Shown piece by piece: positions 1 through 7,753 of a stretch of 53,387 nucleotides of DNA. Both the position numbers and the translations under genes were made by a program. The notes under the pieces were generated by a model. It made no database searches and was not told the origin of the DNA. It saw only the letters and a list, made by a program, of their open reading frames with translations. Origin of the DNA: Flavobacterium lacus (GTDB lineage Bacteria > Bacteroidota > Bacteroidia > Flavobacteriales > Flavobacteriaceae). The stretch's first letter is position 1, and each line of letters begins with the position of its first letter. The stretch spans positions 1 to 53,387 of the forward strand of contig NZ_QLSV01000018.1 of assembly GCF_003268815.1 (NCBI RefSeq). The letters are read 5' to 3'.

Positions 1-95
1 CACTATAATTGTAAACCAATTACAGGATTAAAAATGAACCGTAAACCAATACTAGGATTTAATTAAAAACTGTAAACTTTTTTTAGGACGATACA
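1..95. repeat. Left terminal inverted repeat (IS-end-like, 95 bp)
   Basis: Bases 1-95 are the exact reverse complement of 53293-53387. Read from the inner edge outwards the repeat starts TGTATCGTCC and holds three copies of TCCT-N7-GTTTAC, spaced 31 and 30 bp. A terminal TG and iterated sites are typical of insertion-sequence ends that bind transposase at several sites, as in the IS21 family. No transposase lies inside the window. Both window ends stop at the same base of this repeat, which also fits an assembly break inside a multicopy IS. Confidence 0.85.
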
Positions 96-118
96 AAATT
101 CACAACTGAAATACGCTC

Positions 119-231
119 TGATTTTGCTCCCTTTAGGGCCGGGGCAACAAAATCAGGAGGAAAAATGAAATTCACAACTGAAATACACCCTGATTTTGCT
201 CCTGCCTAGGCAGGTCGGAGTAACAAAATCA
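119..231 (+). repeat. REP-like palindromic repeats, left copies 1-2
   Basis: Two copies (119-155 and 191-231) of a 37-41 nt unit. The outer arms TGATTTTG and CAAAATCA pair. The centre is a second hairpin that comes in two versions: CCTGCCTAGGCAGG (41-nt form) and CCCTTTAGGG (37-nt form). Each copy follows a GAAATAC-type flank. The same units recur at 835-1027, 51180-51710 and 53086-53198, always in the same orientation. Confidence 0.85.
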
Positions 232-244
232 AGAGGATTAACTT

Positions 245-646
245 CTACTTTATTAACAATTCCTCATTTATTTTTTCTAAAACGAACGATAAATTTTGGG
301 TTATGGATTCATTCTTAAAACGAATAACTTTTAATCCGTTCAATTTCAAAAATTCCTCCCTTGTAAAGTCGATTAACTTTTGTTCTGCGTTGTCATGATA
401 TCCTCCATCGATTTCCATTACTAGTTTATTTTTATGATTGTAAAAATCTACAATATATATTCCAATTGGATGTTGTCTTCTGAACTTTTGACCATTAAAC
501 TTATTTCCTTTTAGTTCTTCCCACAAAATTTTTTCTGCATTTGTCAAACGGTTACGAAGTTCTTTCGCTTTTAAAAATGACTCTGGTGGTGCTCCTTTCC
601 ACATGGAATCATCATTTTGAAGTTGACTTTTTTTATCTTTTTTCAT
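245..646 (-). CDS. DUF559 (Vsr/restriction-like fold) domain protein
   Basis: This 133-residue protein resembles the DUF559 family, small proteins with a PD-(D/E)xK-like fold related to very-short-patch-repair and restriction nucleases. Visible family features are the N-terminal LRNRLTNAEKILWEELKG stretch, the central KFRRQHPIGIYIVDFY segment, VMEIDGGYH with the acidic residues of the presumed active site, and RFKNESI near the end. The first ~20 residues are hydrophilic and non-conserved-looking. It starts at an ATG (646) and sits alone between repeat clusters, in a position typical of genes that travel with mobile DNA. Enzymatic activity is inferred from the family only. I cannot tell a partner or substrate. 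Confidence 0.8.
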   Translation of the reverse strand: MKKDKKSQLQNDDSMWKGAPPESFLKAKELRNRLTNAEKILWEELKGNKFNGQKFRRQHPIGIYIVDFYNHKNKLVMEIDGGYHDNAEQKLIDFTREEFLKLNGLKVIRFKNESITQNLSFVLEKINEELLIK

Positions 647-737
647 GTTATAGATTTGTTACAGCAAATTATAAAAAATTTGTATACTTTTTCTCCTTCC
701 CTTACCTGCTTGGATAGATGGAAAAATTGTCTTGTTT

Positions 738-1122
738 TTTTCTTTCCCCAACCCGCCACCGCGGGTGGAAAAAAACCGTACTCAAAACAAATAAACGCTT
801 ACAAATAAATGAAAATCACTACTGAAATACACGCTGATTTTGCTCCTGCCTAGGCAGGCCGGGGTAACAAAATCAGGAGGGAAAATGAAAATCACAACTG
901 AAATACACTCTGATTTTGCTCCTGCCTAGGCAGGCCGGGGCAACAAAATCAGGAGAAGAAATGAAATTCACTACTGAAATACACGCCGATTTTGCTCCTG
1001 CCTAGGCAGGCCGGGGCAACAAAATCAGGTGGGAATAACTATTTTTTTTTCTCTCCCCAACCCCCCGCCACGGGCGAAAAAAAAACCGTACTCAAAACAA
1101 ATAAACGCTTACAAATAAATGA
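738..1122 (+). repeat. Interspersed repeat cluster: 3 REP-like units and 2 'CCCCAACCC' units
   Basis: Holds REP-like copies at 835-875, 911-951 and 987-1027. It also holds two copies (about 738-812 and 1050-1122) of a second unit: a CCCCAACC core, a short GC-rich palindrome, an A-run, then CCGTACTCAAAACAAATAA and ACGCTTACAAATAAATGA. The second unit recurs at about 51088-51155, 51338-51402, 51573-51645 and 53001-53062. I see no gene here. Confidence 0.8.
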
Positions 1123-1141
1123 AATTCACAACTGACAGCAA

Positions 1142-1915
1142 CTACCCCAACCGCTCCCGAATCTCCATCACATCCCCCTGTAACTTCCGAATAATCCCTT
1201 CTAAACGTTCAGAACTATAATTTTCGGGTTTAAAATTCTCCCGCTCCAAACTCCCTGCATATTCCCATATTTCGGCAATTTCAGAAAATTTCACTTCGTA
1301 GGGTTTATAAAAAGTGTTGTCGGAATTGAGTGTGAAGGTATTTTTCCCATTCTTATTCAATCGTTTGTACACCATTTCATTGTTCGTGGTAATCACGATA
1401 TAGGTTTTACCATCCACTACATCACCCAACTTTTCAACATATTTGGCAATGATAAACGACTTACTGTTGTGCGGTGGCATCGAATCCCCATCCACCGGAA
1501 ACGTGCGGTACTTTTCATTTTTGTTAAGCCAAGGAAGCGAAATGTGTTCGAGTTGCGACATAAACGTAAAATCAGCATAACCGCCTGCAGCATAGCCGGC
1601 TTTGGCTTTGTGGGTGACAATTTCAACCAAATTTTGCCCTTCAGTGTTAACAGTAATGGGCAACACAATGCGGTTGTCTTCCAATTGCACCAAATTGTCT
1701 ATGGGTGTTTTTCGTAAATCGACCGTTAACAATAAATCAATACTAATGTGGTAATAACGAGAGATAACGAGCAAGGTTTCTGCCGGAGGTGTATTTTTAC
1801 CATATTCGTATTTCTTATAGCGATCTAAAGGCAACTTCATACCATCAGCCGCTTCTTGTTGGGACAAGTTTTGCTTACTTCTCAACCATTTTAAATTGTC
1901 TGAAATATACAACAT
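1142..1915 (-). CDS. LexA-like XRE-HTH / S24 self-cleaving repressor
   Basis: A 257-residue regulator. Residues ~5-60 form an XRE-type helix-turn-helix (QNLSQQEAADGMKLPLDRYKKYE). Residues ~95-225 form an S24 (LexA/UmuD-like) peptidase domain. Candidate active-site features are all present: an Ala106-Gly107 cleavage site in KAKAGYA, Ser145 in GDSM and Lys184 in VYKRL. In this family damage-activated RecA stimulates self-cleavage, which lifts repression. It is divergent from the dinB-dnaE-exonuclease genes, with 98 bp between. A palindrome there overlaps both promoters, so it very likely controls itself and the mutagenesis genes. The C-terminal ~30 residues look like a short coiled coil. Confidence 0.88.
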   Translation of the reverse strand: MLYISDNLKWLRSKQNLSQQEAADGMKLPLDRYKKYEYGKNTPPAETLLVISRYYHISIDLLLTVDLRKTPIDNLVQLEDNRIVLPITVNTEGQNLVEIVTHKAKAGYAAGGYADFTFMSQLEHISLPWLNKNEKYRTFPVDGDSMPPHNSKSFIIAKYVEKLGDVVDGKTYIVITTNNEMVYKRLNKNGKNTFTLNSDNTFYKPYEVKFSEIAEIWEYAGSLERENFKPENYSSERLEGIIRKLQGDVMEIRERLG

Positions 1916-1940
1916 ATGTTAAAGGGATTTTAAGTCACTA

Positions 1941-1979
1941 CAAAGATAATTATTTTAGGGATTAAACGTCCTAATTTTG
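1941..1979. promoter_or_regulatory. Divergent promoters and probable S24-repressor operator
   Basis: TATCTTTG on the minus strand (reverse complement of 1941-1948) matches the Bacteroidota -7 element TAnnTTTG for the repressor gene. TAATTTTG at 1972-1979 matches it for the polymerase operon. Between them lies an inverted repeat, TTAGG (1955-1959) and CCTAA (1970-1974), separated by 10 bases. One bound repressor could cover both promoters. The operator role is inferred from position and symmetry. Confidence 0.6.
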
Positions 1980-2013
1980 TAAAATAATTTCAACTTCAAA
2001 AATTTATAACACT

Positions 2014-3228
2014 ATGTCACGGGCAATTGTACACATGGATTTAGACACCTTTTTTGTCTCTTGCGTCCGATTAGAAAACCCACAATTAAACGGGATTCCG
2101 TTGATTGTAGGCGGTGGCGAACGTGGTGTGGTCGCTTCTTGTTCCTACGAAGCTCGCTATTTTGGTGTACGCTCTGCCATGCCGATTCGAATGGCAATGC
2201 AACTGTGTCCGCAAGCCAAAATCGTAAAGGGAGACATGGAATTGTTTTCGAAAAAGTCACACGAAGTCACTCAAATCATCGAAGAAAATTCGCCATTAGT
2301 GGAGAAGGCAAGCATTGATGAATTTTATTTGGACATCACCGGAATGGATAAGTTTTACGGCTGTTATAAATGGACGAATGAATTGATCCACACCATTACC
2401 AAAGAAACGGGTTTACCCATCAGTTTTGCCTTATCCGTCAACAAAACCGTTTCTAAAATTGCTACCGGAGAAGGCAAACCCAATGGCAATTTGGAAATTC
2501 CGGAAAACTTGGTTAAACCCTTTTTAAATCCGTTATCCATTCGAAAAATACCGATGTTGGGTGAAGTGACTTTTAACCTGCTTTCCCGACTTGGCATACG
2601 CAACATTGAAAAATTAGCCGAAACGCCTGCGGAAGTCTTGCAAAGTATGATTGGCAAAAACGGCTTGGAAATTTGGAAAAAAGCCAATGGCATTGATAAT
2701 GCACCGGTAGAACCGTACCGAGAACGAAAATCCCTTTCTACCGAACACACCTATTTGCAAGACACCATCGACATTAAAAAAGTGCAATCCTTAATTTTAG
2801 GAATGGTGGAAAAACTGGCCTACCAAGCCCGGGCAGAACAATGGTTAGTTTCTACCCTAGTGGTCAAAATTCGTTATGCTAATTTTGATACGGAAAATGT
2901 ACAACGGAAAATTGCGTACACTTCCTGTGACCATGTTTTAAGTAAAATAGCCATTGAGTTATTCAACAAACTCTACAACCGTCGTATGCGAATTCGATTG
3001 GTGGGCGTATCCTTTGCTGGTTTAGTACGGGGAACCTATCAAATCGATATGTTTGAAGACACCGAAGAAATGATTGCCTTGTACCAAGCCATGGACAAAA
3101 TCAAAAACCGTTTTGGATACAATGCTGTAACCCGTTGTGGCGGTAGAAACATCACCTCAAAAGCGGGCAACATCATTAGTAACCCGAGAAGTCAATCCAT
3201 CATTCCTAAAGCAAAAAACACGGACTAA
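2014..3228 (+). CDS. dinB: Y-family DNA polymerase (DinB / Pol IV type)
   Basis: A 404-residue error-prone polymerase for translesion synthesis. Catalytic carboxylates are visible: Asp9 in HMDLDTFF and Asp102-Glu103 in ASIDEFYLD. The helix-hairpin-helix segment (RKIPMLGEVTFNLLSRLGI) and the little-finger domain follow. QIDMF at 343-347 fits the beta-clamp-binding consensus. Length is slightly above E. coli Pol IV (351). It is the first gene of an operon with a DnaE polymerase, whose start codon overlaps this stop (TAATG), and an exonuclease fusion. A LexA-like repressor is divergent, so SOS-type induction is expected. The pairing with DnaE recalls ImuB-ImuC mutasomes, but here the Y-polymerase keeps its catalytic residues, unlike ImuB. 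Confidence 0.92.
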   Translation: MSRAIVHMDLDTFFVSCVRLENPQLNGIPLIVGGGERGVVASCSYEARYFGVRSAMPIRMAMQLCPQAKIVKGDMELFSKKSHEVTQIIEENSPLVEKASIDEFYLDITGMDKFYGCYKWTNELIHTITKETGLPISFALSVNKTVSKIATGEGKPNGNLEIPENLVKPFLNPLSIRKIPMLGEVTFNLLSRLGIRNIEKLAETPAEVLQSMIGKNGLEIWKKANGIDNAPVEPYRERKSLSTEHTYLQDTIDIKKVQSLILGMVEKLAYQARAEQWLVSTLVVKIRYANFDTENVQRKIAYTSCDHVLSKIAIELFNKLYNRRMRIRLVGVSFAGLVRGTYQIDMFEDTEEMIALYQAMDKIKNRFGYNAVTRCGGRNITSKAGNIISNPRSQSIIPKAKNTD

Positions 3229-6200
3229 TGTACCTCAATTGCCATTCTTTTCATTCGCTGCGTTACGGCACAATTCCACTACAGGAATTAGTGGAGCAAG
3301 CGGTGTTGTTTGGGGTAACTGCCTTGGCATTGACCGACATCAACACCGTAACGGGCATCTATGATTTTATAAAAGCCTGCAAAGTGGTGCAGATTAAACC
3401 GCTAGTAGGAATTGATTTTCGGAATGAAGGCAAGCAGTTGTATATCGGTTTAGCAAAGAATCGAAAAGGCATTGCCGAAATGAACCGCTTACTGACCAAG
3501 CACAACTTTGAGAATATACCGCTTCCGGACAAAGCACCGGCTTTTGAACATACGATTGTGATTTATCCGTTTGACAAAATTCCGGAAACGATGAATGAAA
3601 ATGAATTTATCGGGATTGCACCGGAACAATTGTCGAAGTTGTACAATTATGTTTGGAAACGGAAGTTGGATAAAATGGTGGTATTGCAAACCGTAACCTA
3701 CCGAACTAAAAAAGAATTCAATCTGCATAAAATACTTCGTGCCATTGACCTCAACATTTTAGGCTCAAAACTCACTGAAACCGAGTATTGCAAAGTCGCA
3801 CACGTGATGATTCCAATGGAAAAACTGATGGAAATGTTTAAGGATTATCCACAAATCATCCAAAACACGCAATCGGTCATTGAAGCTTGCCATTTTGAAT
3901 ATGATTTCAACACCCCAAAAAACAAGAAACACTACACCTCCAACCAACACGACGATAGTGCCTTGTTAACTAAACTAGCCTACGAAGGAATGGTTCGCCG
4001 CTATGGTGCAAACAATCCGAAAGCCAAAGCCAGAGTAGAAAAGGAATTGAAAGTGATTAATGAATTAGAATTCAGTGGTTATTTCCTGATTACTTGGGAT
4101 ATTGTGCAATACAGCATCAGTCGTGGGTTTTTACACATCGGACGTGGTAGTGGAGCAAATAGCATCATTGCGTACTGCTTGGACATTACCAATATTTGTC
4201 CGCTAGAACTCGACTTGTATTTTGAACGCTTTTTAAATGTAAACCGAAAATCACCGCCCGATTTTGATATTGACTGGTCGTGGCGGGAACGAGATACTAT
4301 TTTAGAATACATTTTCACCAAATACGGTGCAGATCATGTCGCGTTTTGTGGAACGAATGTGGAGTTTAAATACCGTTCCATTTTTCGAGAAGTGGGCAAG
4401 GTCTTTGGTTTGCCCAAAGAAGAGTTGGATGAATTAGCCAAAAACCCGATGAAAACCCATCATCAAAATGAAGTGGTAAAAATGGTGCAGGAATACGGCA
4501 TGCTACTCGAAAAATACCCGAATCAACGCAGTATGCACTCCTGTGGAATTCTGATTTCCGAAGAACCGATTACCAATTTCACCGCTTTAGAAATGCCTCC
4601 CAAAGGCTTTCCCATCGTTCAATTTGATATGCATGTGGCAGAAGACATTGGCTTTGATAAATTTGATATTTTAAGCCAGCGTGGCATAGGTCATATTGAC
4701 GATACGGTAAAATTGATTAAAGAAAACCAAGGCATCGACGTCGATATTCGTGATACTTCGTTATCCAAAAACGAAAAAGTCTGTAATGAACTACTGAGTG
4801 AAGGCAAAACCATCGGTTGTTTTTACATTGAAAGTCCTGCCATGCGTGGATTGTTACGACGATTAAAATGTGATAATTATAAAGTATTGGTGGCTGCTTC
4901 GTCCATTATTCGACCCGGAGTAGCACAATCGGGGATGATGAAAGAATATATTTTTAGACATAATTATCCCGATCGTTTTGAATACTTTCACGACGTGTTC
5001 AAAGAACAATTGGGCGAAACCTATGGCATTATGGTCTATCAGGAAGATGTAATTAAGATTGCCTTGCATTATGGCGGACTCCCGGCTGCCGATGGTGATA
5101 TTCTACGCCGAGCCATGAGCGGGAAAGGACGTTCGAAAGCCGCCTTACAAAAAGTAAAAGACAACTTTTTTGCTTCTTGCCAACAACAAGGACATCCCGA
5201 ACAATTGAGTCAGGAAATATACCGCCAAATCGAATCATTTGCCGGCTATTCGTTTTGTAAAGCTCATTCAGCATCCTATGCAGTGGAAAGTTACCAAAGT
5301 TTGTATTTGAAAACGTATTACCCGATTGAGTTTATGACAGCAGTCATCAACAATTTTGGCGGATTTTATCGAACCGAAGTGTATGTGCATGAAGCTCGCA
5401 TGTCAGGTGCTAAAATCCATAATCCTTGCGTCAACACGAGTGAGTACCAAACCAAGGTAATTGGAAAAAACCTCTACTTAGGCTTTCAGCATTTGAAAAG
5501 TTTGGATTTAAAAACAGCCGAGCTTTTGGTAAGCGAACGCCTGGAAAATGGGTTGTATACTTCCTTAGAAGACTTTATCAATCGCGTTCCCATAGGCATT
5601 GAAGGCATCCAAATCTTGATTTTTATCGGAGCATTTCGATTTACCGGAAAACCCAAAAATGAATTATTGATTATTGCCCGATTGATTTTAATTAACTTTA
5701 AACCCGAGCACCGGCATCTACTATTAATTCGGGAACCGGTGAAAGAATATAAATTGCCGACTGTAGAACGTTCGCCTTTTGAAGATGCTTTTGATGAAAT
5801 TGAATTGCTTGATTTTCCGGTTTCGGTCACACCGTTTAATTTATTGCAGACTAAATTTCGTGGCGATGTTATGGCACGGGATTTGACAAAACACCATAAG
5901 AAAACGGTCCGAATGTTAGCGTATTTAATTTCCCGGAAACACGTGCCCACCAAACGAGGCGATATGTATTTTGGAACGTGGATCGATGCGGAAGGCGAAT
6001 TTTTTGATACCGCTCATTTTGCCGATTGCCTGAAGCAATATCCGTTTAAAGGAGGAGGGTGTTATCTGTTGTTGGGTCAGGTGGAGGTGGATTATCATTT
6101 TCCTACCATCACCATTTCAAAAATGGAAAAAATGCCGTTTATTCCCGATCCTCGTTATTCGGCTACCGATGAAAAACGTTTTCAAACGCAGCAACAAATT

Positions 6201-6287
6201 CGGGAGGATGTGAGCATGACACAACGAGCTCCCTATCCGCAAGAACATGAAATTAATTTGCCTCGGCAAAAGATGACACAAAACTAA
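3228..6287 (+). CDS. dnaE: Short DNA polymerase III alpha subunit (DnaE, error-prone DnaE2/ImuC-like role)
   Basis: A 1019-residue C-family polymerase, shorter than a replicative DnaE (about 1160 residues or more; Bacteroidota alpha subunits are usually longer still). The N-terminal PHP domain begins CHSFHSLRYG. The palm carries SPPDFDIDWSW with two catalytic aspartates, and FDKFDILSQRGIGHI with the third. The finger/HhH region (GYSFCKAHSASYAVESYQS) and the C-terminal OB-like region are recognisable. It overlaps dinB by one base and is followed 3 bp later by the exonuclease gene, so the three are co-transcribed. Size and context point to a damage-inducible accessory polymerase rather than the housekeeping replicase. 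Confidence 0.88.
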   Translation: MYLNCHSFHSLRYGTIPLQELVEQAVLFGVTALALTDINTVTGIYDFIKACKVVQIKPLVGIDFRNEGKQLYIGLAKNRKGIAEMNRLLTKHNFENIPLPDKAPAFEHTIVIYPFDKIPETMNENEFIGIAPEQLSKLYNYVWKRKLDKMVVLQTVTYRTKKEFNLHKILRAIDLNILGSKLTETEYCKVAHVMIPMEKLMEMFKDYPQIIQNTQSVIEACHFEYDFNTPKNKKHYTSNQHDDSALLTKLAYEGMVRRYGANNPKAKARVEKELKVINELEFSGYFLITWDIVQYSISRGFLHIGRGSGANSIIAYCLDITNICPLELDLYFERFLNVNRKSPPDFDIDWSWRERDTILEYIFTKYGADHVAFCGTNVEFKYRSIFREVGKVFGLPKEELDELAKNPMKTHHQNEVVKMVQEYGMLLEKYPNQRSMHSCGILISEEPITNFTALEMPPKGFPIVQFDMHVAEDIGFDKFDILSQRGIGHIDDTVKLIKENQGIDVDIRDTSLSKNEKVCNELLSEGKTIGCFYIESPAMRGLLRRLKCDNYKVLVAASSIIRPGVAQSGMMKEYIFRHNYPDRFEYFHDVFKEQLGETYGIMVYQEDVIKIALHYGGLPAADGDILRRAMSGKGRSKAALQKVKDNFFASCQQQGHPEQLSQEIYRQIESFAGYSFCKAHSASYAVESYQSLYLKTYYPIEFMTAVINNFGGFYRTEVYVHEARMSGAKIHNPCVNTSEYQTKVIGKNLYLGFQHLKSLDLKTAELLVSERLENGLYTSLEDFINRVPIGIEGIQILIFIGAFRFTGKPKNELLIIARLILINFKPEHRHLLLIREPVKEYKLPTVERSPFEDAFDEIELLDFPVSVTPFNLLQTKFRGDVMARDLTKHHKKTVRMLAYLISRKHVPTKRGDMYFGTWIDAEGEFFDTAHFADCLKQYPFKGGGCYLLLGQVEVDYHFPTITISKMEKMPFIPDPRYSATDEKRFQTQQQIREDVSMTQRAPYPQEHEINLPRQKMTQN

Positions 6288-6290
6288 GCT

Positions 6291-7679
6291 ATGAAAAAAC
6301 AAGAATACGCCATCGTCGATATTGAAACCACCGGAGGATATGCCGGTGGCAGCCGCATAACGGAAATCGCCATTCGGATTCATGATGGCATTCGCGTGAT
6401 TGACAGTTGGGAATCATTGGTGAATCCGCAACAACCTATTCCGCCTGCCATTTTTGCCTTAACCGGGATTGACAATGAATTGGTAAAAAATGCTCCCATT
6501 TTTGATGACATTTCAGATAAAGTATTGGAACTGTTAACCGACCGAATATTTGTAGCCCACAATGTCAATTTTGATTATTCGTTTGTACGTCACCAACTCC
6601 AAGAATCCGGATTCAAATGGACTGCCACAAAACTCTGTACCGTGCGAGCCGCACGAAAAATAAAACCGGGGCTACCCTCCTATAGTTTAGGTAAACTTTG
6701 TTACTCCTTGGGAATTCCTTTATCAAATGCCCACCGAGCCGGAGGCGATGCCGACGCAACCGCTATCTTATTTACCCAATTGCTTTTGTCCGATTCGGAA
6801 GGTGAAATTTCAAAAATGATAAAAAAAACTGCGGTGGACCAACGCTTGCCCCCCAACCTACCGCCCGCCGACTTTGAACAATTGCCTGAAAAGCCCGGTA
6901 TATACTATTTCTATAACTCCGAAAAAAAGGTAATTTATGTAGGCAAGGCTATCAACATCAAAAAACGAGTAGCTTCCCATTTCACCGGACATCAAATCAC
7001 CAAACAAAGGCAACTTTTTATGCGGGATATCTACGGCATTTCTTCTGAGGTGTGTGCCACCGAGTTAATGGCGTTGCTGTTAGAATGTGCAGAAATAAAA
7101 AAGTTATGGCCAATGTATAACAAAGCTCTCAAACGGTTTGAACCTAAATTTGGATTATATCAATACGAAGCCCGCAACGGTTACCAATACCTCGCCATTG
7201 GCAAATTGCCGAAATTTAGTTCCTGCATTGAATCGTTTTCGAGTTTATATGCCGGTATCAACACCTTGCAAAAAGTAGCCGCACAATTTGAAATCGACCA
7301 TCGTTTTTGCAACTACGGAGCCATCAACGAAGGGGAGACACACGCTAAATTCAGCACCACCGATTTACCTGAGCTGGAAATACACAATAGCCAAATTGAA
7401 AAGGCAGTCCATTTTTTAATCCGCAACAAACCCACTTTCGCCATTATCGACAAAGGCAGAACCAACGATGAACGAAGCTGCATTTGGATAGAAAAAGGTC
7501 ACTTTTATGGCATGGGGTATATTGCAGCCGAAGAAACCCTATCCAACTTATCCGAAATAAAAGAATACGTTACCCCACACAAAAGCAATAGTTACATCAT
7601 GCAATTAGTCGATACCTTCGTAAGCCAAAATCCCAAAAAAATAAAAATTGCTCCGCAAACCGAAAAGCACGGACAATAG
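6291..7679 (+). CDS. DnaQ-like 3'-5' exonuclease fused to a GIY-YIG nuclease domain
   Basis: A 462-residue fusion. Residues ~5-175 form a DEDDh exonuclease: Exo I in AIVDIETTGG, Exo II in FVAHNVNFDYSFV, Exo III in HRAGGDADATA. Residues ~195-290 form a GIY-YIG domain like UvrC and Cho: GIYYFYNSEKKVIYVGKA with a downstream Glu in CATELMALLLE. The C-terminal third is typical of Bacteroidota members of this family. It directly follows dnaE. Family knowledge suggests proofreading and/or UvrC-like incision. Its presence in an error-prone polymerase operon suggests editing or lesion processing tied to translesion synthesis. Confidence 0.88.
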   Translation: MKKQEYAIVDIETTGGYAGGSRITEIAIRIHDGIRVIDSWESLVNPQQPIPPAIFALTGIDNELVKNAPIFDDISDKVLELLTDRIFVAHNVNFDYSFVRHQLQESGFKWTATKLCTVRAARKIKPGLPSYSLGKLCYSLGIPLSNAHRAGGDADATAILFTQLLLSDSEGEISKMIKKTAVDQRLPPNLPPADFEQLPEKPGIYYFYNSEKKVIYVGKAINIKKRVASHFTGHQITKQRQLFMRDIYGISSEVCATELMALLLECAEIKKLWPMYNKALKRFEPKFGLYQYEARNGYQYLAIGKLPKFSSCIESFSSLYAGINTLQKVAAQFEIDHRFCNYGAINEGETHAKFSTTDLPELEIHNSQIEKAVHFLIRNKPTFAIIDKGRTNDERSCIWIEKGHFYGMGYIAAEETLSNLSEIKEYVTPHKSNSYIMQLVDTFVSQNPKKIKIAPQTEKHGQ

Positions 7680-7753
7680 TTTAAGGGGAGCGTCGCTAGC
7701 AACACCATACTTTTTATTAGACTGCTATTTCACCTCCTTATGATAAAATTTAA
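7680..7753. other. Convergent intergenic gap
   Basis: A 74-bp gap between two genes that end towards each other. No strong hairpin with a T-tract was seen. The A+T content rises from here into the regulator-viperin region. Confidence 0.5.

Noticed and set aside
119..1027. Regularly recurring palindromes as a CRISPR array
   Set aside because: Spacing is irregular, intervening sequence is itself repeated, and no cas genes are present.
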